DNA of 64,000 bases. It comes from Clusia tigrina. Taxonomy: Eukaryota > Arthropoda > Insecta > Diptera > Clusiidae. The position numbers were made by a program, and so were the translations under genes. Shown here one piece after another: positions 50,160 through 61,000 of the stretch (its first letter is position 1; each line of letters opens with the position of its first letter). The notes beneath the pieces are model-generated. The model worked only from the letters and a program-made list of their open reading frames with translations, did no database searches and had not been told where the DNA came from. The DNA lies in the NCBI GenBank assembly GCA_920105625.2, contig OV050030.1, positions 218,410,325 to 218,474,324 of the forward strand, in the 5' to 3' direction.

Positions 50160-51301
50160 ACGGACCTGATTTTGGAATCACTGGATAATGTTTGGTTCTC
50201 GAAAGGCGAGTGGGTGGTGATATCGGAGTTTCGCGATGCTGATCTGGAGCCAGTACTGAAGAAACTAGAAGACTTGTAAAAGAAAACAACGGAGCTTTGC
50301 GAGTTAAGAGCAAATACGGCAGGTTCTGACGGAAGTAAGAGAGGGTGTGAGATAACGGAAGCGGAATCGATAATAGCGGGGCTCAGACGAAACGAGCAAG
50401 CTATGTCATTTTGGGGTAGCAAACAACGCGCAGCAAGTTGACTCTGATCTTGTGGGTTGTGGTTCAGTGCTTTAATCTAATTATTTGTCAATTAAGTGCT
50501 GAACGAGTTCCAAAATCTAACATTTTTGTAAATAGTCCGGGACTCCACGATACGCACAATACTCTTGAGTATATCAGACGAAATTTACCTCCACAAACGT
50601 ACTATTGAACATGATTTCTGCTATGGCATTATTATTGGGCAGAACGCCGAGCTGGATAAATACATAGCAGTGCATTTGGCTAAGAACGGGGAGGAGGATA
50701 ATGACCTGCCATTTGCAACCAACGAGTTGGATAGTAACTCTCAAGGATCTGTAAATCAATTGGATATTGACACACAAGCCCTGACGAGTCAATGGGTCGG
50801 CGCATGCAGAATGACACCAGGCTCCCTTGTAGTTTTAGAGGAAATTACACGAGACAGGAAATTGCCAATGAACACACATTCAAAGAAGGCAAACGGCTTT
50901 TCAGCGAATTGAACAATTTACTTATACAGGGCAATCGTTTCTGCAACTACGTTGAAGACGTCGCTAATGCAGATTACGTATTTTTGGTCTACTCTACATT
51001 CACCCAGACAGCCACATGCGAACCGTATACTCAGACTTTGAACGGCGGCACATTCTCGCCAATGGAGTGTCGTTTTGTCCGGAAACCGTTCCGAGTGGTA
51101 CATTTTTGATCGCACTCCTCGTTGGAAAAGGGAGGGATCGCCGCGATCATAACGCTGGCAGTGATCGTTGCAGTAATCTCATATATATTCTGCCAGTTAA
51201 GGATACCCACAACGAGAACCACAACCAACGGCGCAGCACAACAACCATACCGTCAACGGCAGCCGTCAACCGGATCAGCAGTTAGCAGAAGTATAACGTA
51301 A
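50160..51301 (+). pseudogene. Env-like third ORF remnant of element B
   Basis: Counterpart of 8758-9899, offset by 41,402. It has the same stops at the same codons (50157, 50277, 50439 and 51107), the same frame changes and the same transmembrane segment (51131-51190) with a short basic Thr-rich tail ending at 51301. The shared damage means the gene was already dead in the common ancestor of A and B. Env identity is inferred from position and the membrane anchor only. Confidence 0.45.
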
Positions 51302-51604
51302 TATTTTAGATATAAATATCATAGTAGAATATAAGATCTTAAGTATAGGATTAATTGTATTATCGCTAGTTGTTGAAAATTGTATATACGCCAGTGAGAA
51401 AAGAGTCGATGAAAGACCAAATATAAAAAGGGGAATATAAAAAGAAAAGATGGAAATAAAAGAACAAAATAAAACAAAAGGAAAAGAAAGAAGAAAAAAA
51501 AATTGAAATAAAATAACAAAATAAAACAAAAGAGGAAAAAGAAAAGCACACAAAAGTAAAAAGAACAGAATACAACAATCGAACCCAAATAAGGCGAATT
51601 CATT
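51302..51604 (+). other. Purine-rich stretch before the 3' end of element B
   Basis: No gene. The same A/G-biased plus strand as in A lies between about 51422 and 51572, with small indels in the A-runs. Confidence 0.6.
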
Positions 51605-51627
51605 AGAAGTTAGTTGCACTAACTTCT
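51605..51627 (+). promoter_or_regulatory. Perfect hairpin upstream of the polypurine tract (B)
   Basis: Identical 10-bp stem and TGC loop as at 10201-10223. Confidence 0.6.
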
Positions 51628-51630
51628 TTT

Positions 51631-51646
51631 AGAAAGAGGGGAGGGA
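51631..51646 (+). promoter_or_regulatory. Polypurine tract of element B
   Basis: AGAAAGAGGGGAGGGA directly before the 3' LTR; identical to A. Confidence 0.9.
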
Positions 51647-52150
51647 TGTTGTGAGCTAGAATCAAGCTGCCTGCGAGTAGTGTCTCACAGCATCGACTCC
51701 TAACAGATGCCACACATTCTGTGTGATTAGCATGTGTTAAAGTTACTTAAGAAAGCACATATTTTTAGGGTGCGAGTATTTAGAATTTATATTACCTATG
51801 TAATATTTACTATGTAAACTTTTAGGGTGCTACAGTTTTACAGTCGAGCCACCGAAGGGCATTCAAAGTTAGAATGCACCATCAACATTTCAGATTGGCG
51901 TAGGTCAGTTGGCTTGACCAACTGACACCAATTAACAGGTGCGAAACTGGAACACTAGAAAGGTCAGTTTTTGTATTGTAATTGTGAATAGCAAATAGTA
52001 TATAAGAGTTAGTATTCTAAGAAATAAAGGCTTGTGATTTTAAAACTAAAAGTGTAATGTAGTGATTTTTCCAAAGAGTGATTTATGCCTTTCAGATACA
52101 CGCGCACAGCAGCAGGACGTCCCCCGTCAAACAAGGACAATACCCCAACA
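51647..52150 (+). mobile_element. 3' LTR of element B (504 bp)
   Basis: TGTTG...CAACA, equal in length to the 5' LTR. About 12 differences from A's 3' LTR and 14 from B's 5' LTR by eye. The dyad at 51904-51926 and the TATATAAG and AATAAA signals are retained. Confidence 0.95.
51904..51926. promoter_or_regulatory. LTR dyad (B 3' LTR)
   Basis: Same 9-bp inverted repeat with 5-nt centre as in the other LTRs. Confidence 0.55.
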
Positions 52151-52154
52151 GACC
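52151..52154. repeat. Target-site duplication GACC, right of element B
   Basis: Pairs with 40841-40844. The same GACC follows A's 3' LTR at 10747-10750. Confidence 0.92.
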
Positions 52155-55049
52155 TCTCCAATCGACAGCGGCAGCGACTGAGACGCCTACAAAAATACTG
52201 ACAGAGGATGCGACACCGACTGAGACGCCGACTGAGGCAGATAGGGGTAGATATTGGCTTAGAAAAGGCAACAGACCCCCCATTCGACATCGGCAACGAC
52301 TGAGACGCCTACAGAGACGCTGATAGAGGCTGCGACGCCGACTGAGACACCGACTGAGGCAGATAGGGGCAGAAATAGGCATAGAGAAGGCAGCAGACCC
52401 CCATTCGACAGCGGCAGCGACTGAGACACCTACAGAAACGCTGACAGAGGCTGCGACGCCGGCTGAGGCATATAGGAGTAGATATAAGAATAGAAAAGGA
52501 AGCAGACCCCCACACGACATCGGCAGCGACTGAGACGCATACAGAGACGCTGAAAGAGGCTGCGAAGCCGACTGAGACGCCGACTGAGCCGCCGACAGAG
52601 CAGATAAGGGTAGATATAGGCATAGAGAAGGCAGCAGACCCCCCAATTGGCGGCGGCAACGACTGAGACTCTTACAGAGACGCTGACAGAGGCTGCGACG
52701 CCTACTGAGGCATATAGGGGTAGATATAGGCATAGAGAAAGCAGCAGACCCCCAACCGACAGCGGCATTGACTGAGACGCCTACAGAGACCCTACCAGAT
52801 GCGGCGCCGCCGACTGAGGCAGATAGGGGTAGTTAGAGGCATAGAGAAGGCAGTAGACCTCCCCAATCGACAGTGGCAGCGACTGGGACGCCTACAGAGA
52901 CGCTGACATAGGCTGCGACGCAGACTGAGACGCCGACTGAGGCAGATAGGGGTAGATATAGGCATAGAGAAGGCAGTAGACCTCCCCAATCGACAGCGGC
53001 AGCGACTGAGACGCCTACAGAGACGCTGATAGAGGCTGCGACGCCGACTGAGGTAGATAGGGGCAGATATAGGCATAGAGAAGGCAGCAGACCCCCAATC
53101 GACAGCGGCAGCGACTGAGACACCTACAGAGATACTGACAGAGGATGCGACACCGACTGAGACGCCGGCTGAGGCAGATATTGGTAGATATAGACATAGA
53201 GAAGGCAGCAGACCCCCAATCAACAGCGGCAACGACTGAGACTCCTACAGATACGCTGACTGAGGCTGCGACGCCGACTGAGGCAGATAGGGGCAGATAT
53301 AGGCATAGAGAAGGCAGCAGACCCCCAATCGACAGCGGCAGCGACTGAGACGCCTACAGAGACCCTACCAGATGCGGCGCCGCCGACTGAGACGCCGACT
53401 GAGGCAGATAGGGGTAGATATAGGCATAGAGAAGGCAGCAGACCTCCCCAATCGACAGCGACAGCGACTGAGACGCCTACAGAGACACTGACAGAGGCTG
53501 CGACACCGACTGAAACGCGGACTGAGGCAGATAGGGGTAGATATTGGCTTAGAAAAGGCAGCAGACCCCCCAATCGACATCGGCAGCGACTGAGACGCCT
53601 ACAGAGACGCTGATAGAGGCTGCGACGCCGACTGAGGCAGATAGGGGCAGATATAGGCATAGAGAAGGCAGCAGACCCCCAATCGACAGCGGCAGCGACT
53701 GAGACGCCTACAGAGACCCTACCAGATGCTGCGAAGCCGACAGAGACGCTGACTGAGGCAGATAGGGGTAGATATAGGCGTAGAGAAGGCAGCAGACCTC
53801 CCCAGTCAATAGCGGCAGCGAGTGAGACGCCTACAGAGACGCTGACAGAGGCTGCGACGCTGACTGAGACGCCGACTGAGGCAGATAGGCATAGAGAAGG
53901 CAGCAGACCCCCCAATCGACAGCGGCAACGACTGAGACTCCTACAGAGACGCTGACAAAGGCTGCGACGCCGACTGATGCAGATGGGTGTAAATATAGGC
54001 ATAGAGAAGGCAGCAGACTCCTTAATCGACAGCGCCAGCGAGTGAGACGCATACAGAGACGCTGACAGAGGCTGCGAAGCCGACTGAGACGCTGACTGAG
54101 GCAGATAGGGGTAGATAAAGGCAGAGAGAAGGCAGCAGACCCCCCAATCGACAGCGGCAGCGACTGGGACGCCTACAGAGACGCTGACAGAGGCTGCGAC
54201 GCCGACTGAGACGCAGACTGAGGCAGATAGGAGTAGATATAGGCATAGAGAAGGCAGCAGACCCCCTAATCGACAGCGGCAGCGACTGAGATGCCTACAG
54301 AGACGCTGGCAGATGCGGCGACGCCTACTGAGACGCCAACTGAGGCAGATAGGGGTGGATATAGGCATAGAGAAGGTAGCAGACCTACCCAATCGACAGC
54401 GGCAGCGACTGAGACGCCTACAGAGACACTGACAGAGGCTGCGACACCGACTGTGGCAGATAGGTGTAGATATTGGCTTAGAAAAGGCAGCAGACCCCCC
54501 CAATCGACATCGGCAGCGACTGAGACTCCTACAGAGACGCTGACAGAGGCTGCGACGCCGACTGAGACGCCGACTGAGGCAGAGAGGGGTAGATATAGGC
54601 ATAGAGAAGGCAGCACCCCCCCAATCGACAGCGGCATTGACGGAGACGCCTACAGAGACGCTGACAGAGGCAGATAGGGGTAGATATGGGCATAGAGAAG
54701 GCTGCAGACCCCCCAATCGACAGCGGCAGCAACTGGGACGCCTACAGAGACGCTGACAGAGGCTGCGACGCCGACTGAGAAGCCGACTGAGGCAGATAGG
54801 GGTAGATATAGGCATAGAGAAGGCAGCAGACCCCCCAATCGACAGTGGCATTGATGGAGACGCCTACAGAGACGCTGACAGATTCAGATAGGAGTAGATA
54901 TAGGCATAGAGAAGGCAGCAGACCCCCCAATCGACAGCGGCAGCGACTGTGATGCCTACAGAGTCGCCGGCAGATGCGGCGACGCCGACTGAGATGAAAA
55001 CTGAGGCAGATAGGGGTATATATAGGCATAGAGAAGGCAGCAGCCCCCC

Positions 55050-55500
55050 AATCGACAGCGGCAGCAACTGGGACGCCTACAGAGACGCTGACAGATGCGG
55101 CGACGCCGACTGAGACGCCAACTGAGGCAGATTGGGGTAGATATAGGCATTGAGATGGTAGCAGACCTCCCCAATCGATAGCGGCCGCGACTGAGACGCC
55201 TACATAGACTATGATAGAGGCTGCGACACCGACTGAGACACCGACTGAGGCAGATAGGGGTAGATATAGGCATAGAGAAGGCTGCAGACCCCCCAATCGA
55301 CAGCGGCAGCAACTGGGACGCCTACAGAGACGCTGACAGATGCGGCGACGCCGACTGAGACGCCAACTGAGGCAGATTGGGGTAGATATAGGCATTGAGA
55401 TGGTAGCAGACCTCCCCAATCGATAGCGGCCGCGACTGAGACGCCTACATAGACTATGATAGAGGCTGCGACACCGACTGAGACACCGACTGAGGCAGAT
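55050..55500. repeat. Tandem duplication of two units in array 2
   Basis: The block with the GATGGTAGCAGACCTCCCC and AGCGGCCGCGACTGAGACGC variants at about 55130-55255 recurs at about 55370-55495, about 242 bp apart. Confidence 0.7.
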
Positions 55501-58079
55501 AGGGGTAGATATAGGCATAGAGAAGGCAGCAGACTCTCCAATCGACAGCGGCAACGACTGAGACTCCTACAGAGACGCTGACAGAGGCTGCGGCGCCGAA
55601 TGAGGCAGATAGGTGTAGATATAGGCATAGAGAAGGCAGCAGACCACCCAGTCGACAGCGGCAGTGACTGGGACGCCTGCAGAGACGCTGACAGAGGCTG
55701 CGACGCCGACTGAGGCAGCTAGGGGTAGATGTAGTCATAGAGAAGGCAGCAGACCCAGCAATCGACAGCGGCAGCGACTGAGCGGCCTACAGAGACGGTG
55801 ACAGAGGCAGATAGCGGTAGATATAGGCGTAGAGAAGGCAGCAGACCCCCCAATCGACAGCGGCAGCGACTCGGACGCCTACAGAGACGCTGACAGAGGC
55901 TGCGACGCCGACTGAGACGCCGACTGAGGCAGATAGGTGTAGATATAGGCATAGAGAAGGCAGTAGACCTCCCCAATCGACAGCGGCAGCGACTCAGATG
56001 CCTACAGAGACGCTGGCAGATGCGGCGACGCCGACTGAGACGCCAACTGAGGCAGATTGGGGTAGATATAGGCATTGAGATGGTAGCAGACCTCCCCAAT
56101 CGATAGCGGCAGCGACTGAGACGCCTACATAGACGATGATAGAGGCTGCGACACCGACTGAGACACCGACTGAGGCAGATAGGGGTAGATATAGGCATAG
56201 AGAAGGCAGCAGACTCCCAAATCGACAGCGGCAACGACTGAGACTCCTACAGAGACGCTGACAGAGGCTGCGGCTCCGAATGAGGCAGATAGGTGTAGAT
56301 ATAGGCATAGAGAAGGCAGCAGACCACTCAGTCGACAGCGGAAGTGACTGGGACGCCTGCAGAGACGCTGACAGAGGCTGCGACGCCGACTGAGACGCCG
56401 ACTGATGCATATAGGGGTAGATATAGGCATAGAGAAGGCAGCAGACCCCCTAATCGACAGCGGCAGCGACTGAGATGCCTACAGAGACGCTGACAGAGGC
56501 TGCGACGCCGACTGAGACGCCGACTGAGGCAGATAGGGGTAGATATAGGCGTAGAGAAGGCAGCAGACTTCCCCAGTCGACAGCGGCAGCGACTGAGACG
56601 CCTACAGAGACGCTGACAGAGGCTGCGACGCTGACTGAGACGCCGACTGAGACAGATAGGCATAGAGAAGGCAGCAGACCCCCCCAATCGGCAGCGGTAA
56701 CGACTGAGACTCCTACAGAGACGCTGACAGAGGCTGCGACGCCGACTGAGACTCCGACTGAGGCAGATAGGGGTAGATATAGGCATAGAGAAGGCAGCAG
56801 ACCCCCTAATCGACAGCGGCAGCGACTGAGATGCCTACAGAGACGTTGGCAGATACGGCGACGCCTAATGGGACGCCTACTGAGGCAGGTAGGGGTGGAT
56901 ATAGGCATAGAGAAGGTAGCAGACCTACCCAATCGACAGCGGCAGCGACTGAGACGCCTACAGAGACACTGACAGAGGATGCGATACCGACTGAGACGCC
57001 GACTGAGTCAGATAGGGGTAGATATTGGCTTACAAAAGGCAGCAGACCCCCCCAATCGACATCGGCAGCGACTGAGACGCCTACAGAGACGCTGACAGAG
57101 GCAGATAAGGGTAGATATAGGCATAGAGAAGGCAGCAGACACCCCAATCGACAGCGGAAGCGACTGAGACGCCTACATAGACGCTGATAGAGGCTGCGAC
57201 GGCGACTGAGACACCGACTGAGGCAGATAGGGCAGATATAAGCATATAGAAGGCAGCAGACACCCCAATCGACAGCGGCAGCGAATGAGAAGCCTACAGA
57301 GACGCTGAAAGAGGCTGCGACACCGACTGAGACGCCGACTGAGGCAGATAGGGGTAGATATAGGCATAGAGAAGGCAGCAGACCACCCAGTCGCCAGCGG
57401 CAGCGACTGGGACGCCTACAGAGACGCTGGCAGATGCGGCGACGCCAACTGAGACACCAACTGAGGTAGATAGGGGTAGATATAATCATAGAGAATGCAG
57501 CAGACACCCAATCGGCGGCGGCAAAGACTGAGACTCCTACAGAGACGCTGACAGAGGCTGCGACGCCGACTGAGGCAGATAGGGGTAGATATAGGCATAG
57601 AGAAGGCAGCAGACCCCCCCAATCGACAGCGGCCTGGACTGAGACGCCTACAGAGACGCTGGCAGATGCGGCGACGCCGACTGAGACACCAACTGAGGCA
57701 GATAGGGGGAGATATAGGCATAGAGAAGGCAGCAGACCCCCCAATCGACATCGGCAGCGACTGAGACGCCTACAGAGACACTGACAGAGGATGCGACACC
57801 GACTGAGACGCCGACTGAGGCAGATAGGGGTAGATATTGGCTTACAAAAGGCAGTAGACCCCCCAATCGACATCGGCAGCGACTGAGACGAATTCAGAGA
57901 CGCTGATAGAGGCTGCGACGCCGACTGAGACACCGACTGAGGCAGATAGGGGCAGAAATAAGCATAGAGAAGGCAGCAGACCCCCAATCTTCAGCGGCAG
58001 CGACTGAGACACCTACAGAGACGCAGACAAAGGCTGCGACGCCGACTGAGATGCCGACTGAGGCAGATAGGGGTATATA

Positions 58080-61000
58080 TAGGCATAGAGAAGGCAGCAG
58101 ACTCCCCAATCGACAGCGGCAGCGACTGAGATGCCTACAGAGACGCAGGCAGATGCGGCGACGCCGACTGAGACGCAAACTGAGGCAGATAGGGGTAGAT
58201 ATAGGCATAGAGAAGGCAGCAGACCTCCCCAATCAACAACGACAGCGACTGAGACGCCTACAGAGACACTGACAGAGGCTGCGACACCGACTGAAACGCG
58301 GACGGAGGCAGAAAGGGGTAGATATTGGCTGAGAAAAGGCAGCAGAACCCCCAATCGACAGCGGCAGCCGACTGAGACGCCGACTGAGGCAGATAGGGGC
58401 AGATATAGGCATAGAGAAGGCAGCAGACCCCCAATCGACAGCGGCAGCGACTGAGAAGCCTACAGAGACGCTGACAAATGCTGGGACGCCGACTGAGGCA
58501 GATAAATGTAAATATAGGCATAGAGAAGGCAGCAGACTCCCCAATCGACAGCGGCAGCCGACTGAGACGCCGAATGAGGCAGATAGGGGTAGATATAGGC
58601 ATAGAGAAGGCAGCAGACCCCCTAATCGACAGCGGCAGCGACTGAGACGCCTACAGAGACACTGAGAGAGGCTGCGACACCGACTGAAACGCGGACGGAG
58701 GCAGATAGGGGTAGATATTGGCTTAGAAAAGGCAGCAGACCCCCCAATCGACATCGGCAGCTGCTGAGACGCCTACAGAGACGCTGATAGAGGCTGCGAC
58801 GCCGACTGAGGCAGATAGGGGTAGAAATTTGCATAGAGAAGCAGCAGAACCCCACATTCGACAGCGGCAGCGACTGGGACGCCTACAGAGACGCTGATAG
58901 AGGCTGCGACGCCGACTGAGACGCCGAATGAGGCAGATAGGGGTAGATATAGGCATAGAGAAGGCAGTAGACCTCCCCAATCGACAGCGGCAGCGACTGA
59001 GAAGCCTACAGAGACGCTGAAAGAGGCTGCGACATCGGCTGAGACGCGGACTGAGATGCCGACAGAGCAGATAGGGGTAGATATAGGCATAGAGAAGGCA
59101 GCAGACCTCCCCAATAGACAGCGGCAGCGACTGAGATGCCGACAGAGACGTTGGCAGATGCGGCGACGCCGACTGAGGCAGATATTAGTAGATATAGACA
59201 TAGAGAAGGCAGCAGACCCCCAATCGACAGCGGCAACGACTGAGACTCCTACAGATACGCTGACTGAAGCTGCGACGCTGACTGAGACGCCGACTGAGGC
59301 AGATACGGGTAGATATAGGCATAGAGAAGGCAGCAGACCCCCAATCGACAGCGGCATTGACTGAGACGCCTACAGAGACGCAGACAAAGGCTGCGACGCC
59401 GATTGAGATGCCGACTGAGGCAGATAGGGGTATATATAGGCATAGAGAAGGCAGCAGACTCCCCAATCGACAGCGGCAGCGACTGAGATGCCTACAGAGA
59501 CGCAGGCAGATGCGGCGACGCCGACTGAGACGCAAACTGAGGCAGATAGGGGTAGATATAGGCATAGAGAAGGCAGCAGACCTCCCCAATCAACAGCGAC
59601 AGCGACTGAGACGCCTACAGAGACACTGACAGAGGCTGCGACACCGACTGAAACGCGGACGGAGGCAGATAGGGGTAGATATTGGCTGAGAAAAGGCAGC
59701 AGAACCCCCAATCGACAGCGGCAGCCGACTGAGACGCCGACTGAGGCAGATAGGGGCAGATATAGGCATAGAGAAGGCAGCAGACCCCCAATCGACAGCG
59801 GCAGCGACTGAGAAGCCTACAGAGACGCTGACAAATGCTGGGACGCCGACTGAGGCAGATAAATGTAAATATAGGCATAGAGAAGGCAGCAGACTCCCCA
59901 ATCGACAGCGGCAGCCGACTGAGACGCCGACTGAGGCAGATAGGGGTAGATATAGGTGTAGAGAAGGCAGCAGACCTCCCCAGTCGACAGCGGCAGCGAC
60001 TGGGATGCCTACAGAGACGCTGACAGAGGCTGCGACGCCGACTGAGGCAAATAGGGGTAGATATAGGCATAGAGAAGGCAGCAGACCCCCTAATCGACAG
60101 CGGCAGCGACTGAGACGCCTACAGAGACACTGACAGAGGCTGCGACACCGACTGAAACGCGGACGGAGGCAGATAGGGGTAGATATTGGCTGAGAAAAGG
60201 CAGCAGAACCCCCAATCGACAGCGGCAGCCGACTGAGACGCCGACTGAGGCAGATAGGGGCAGATATAGGCATAGAGAAGGCAGCAGACCCCCAATCGAC
60301 AGCGGCAGCGACTGAGAAGCCTACAGAGACGCTGACAAATGCTGGGACGCCGACTGAGGCAGATAAATGTAAATATAGGCATAGAGAAGGCAGCAGACTC
60401 CCCAATCGACAGCGGCAGCGACTGGGACGCCTACAGAGACGCTGACAGAGGCTGCGACGCCGACTGAGGCAGATAGGGGTAGATATTGGCTTAGAAAAGG
60501 CAGCAGACCCCCCAATCGACATCGGCAGCTGCTGAGACGCCTACAGAGACGCTGATAGAGGCTGCGACGCCGACTGAGGCAGATAGGGGTAGAAATTTGC
60601 ATAGAGAAGCAGCAGAACCCCACATTCGACAGCGGCAGCGACTGGGACGCCTACAGAGACGCTGATAGAGGCTGCGACGCCGACTGAGACGCCGACTGAG
60701 GCAGATAGGGGTATATATAGGCATAGAGAAGGCAGCAGACTCCCCAATCGACAGCGGCAGCGACTGAGATGCCTACAGAGACGCAGGCAGATGCGGCGAC
60801 GCCGACTGAGACGCAAACTGAGGCAGATAGGGGTAGATATAGGCATAGAGAAGGCAGCAGACCTCCCCAATCGACAGCGACAGCGACTGAGACGCCTACA
60901 GAGACACTGACAGAGGCTGCGACACCGACTGAAACGCGGACGGAGGCAGATAGGGGTAGATATTGGCTGAGAAAAGGCAGCAGAACCCCCAATCGACAGC

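Larger units (their letters stand above)
40845..52150 (+). mobile_element. Element B: complete-length Ty3/gypsy LTR retrotransposon (11,306 bp)
   Basis: Two 504-bp LTRs, primer site, leader, gag, pro-RT-RNase H-integrase, env-like remnant, polypurine tract and a GACC target duplication are all present in order. It lacks the solo LTR seen in A. Its genes carry stops in gag (three), RT (one plus a 28-bp net deletion), pol (shared TAG) and integrase (a 2-bp net insertion with stops), so it cannot move by itself. It defines the full structure of the family in this window. Confidence 0.97.

Noticed and set aside
53220..54851. 543-codon minus-strand open frame in array 2, and the many 90-310-codon minus-strand frames in both arrays
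   Set aside because: Two of the three minus-strand frames of the unit have no stop and the third has one (CTGTAG). With unit lengths of 109 or 122 bp a frame rotates and ends after about three units, which explains the many frames of about 97-108 codons. Runs of units divisible by three give longer ones. No domain, start context or selection signal supports a gene.
56475..56972. Plus-strand Thr/Glu-rich frames in the arrays as genes
   Set aside because: They last only while unit lengths stay divisible by three, and they start and stop at unit-length changes. Kept only as a possible trace of origin.
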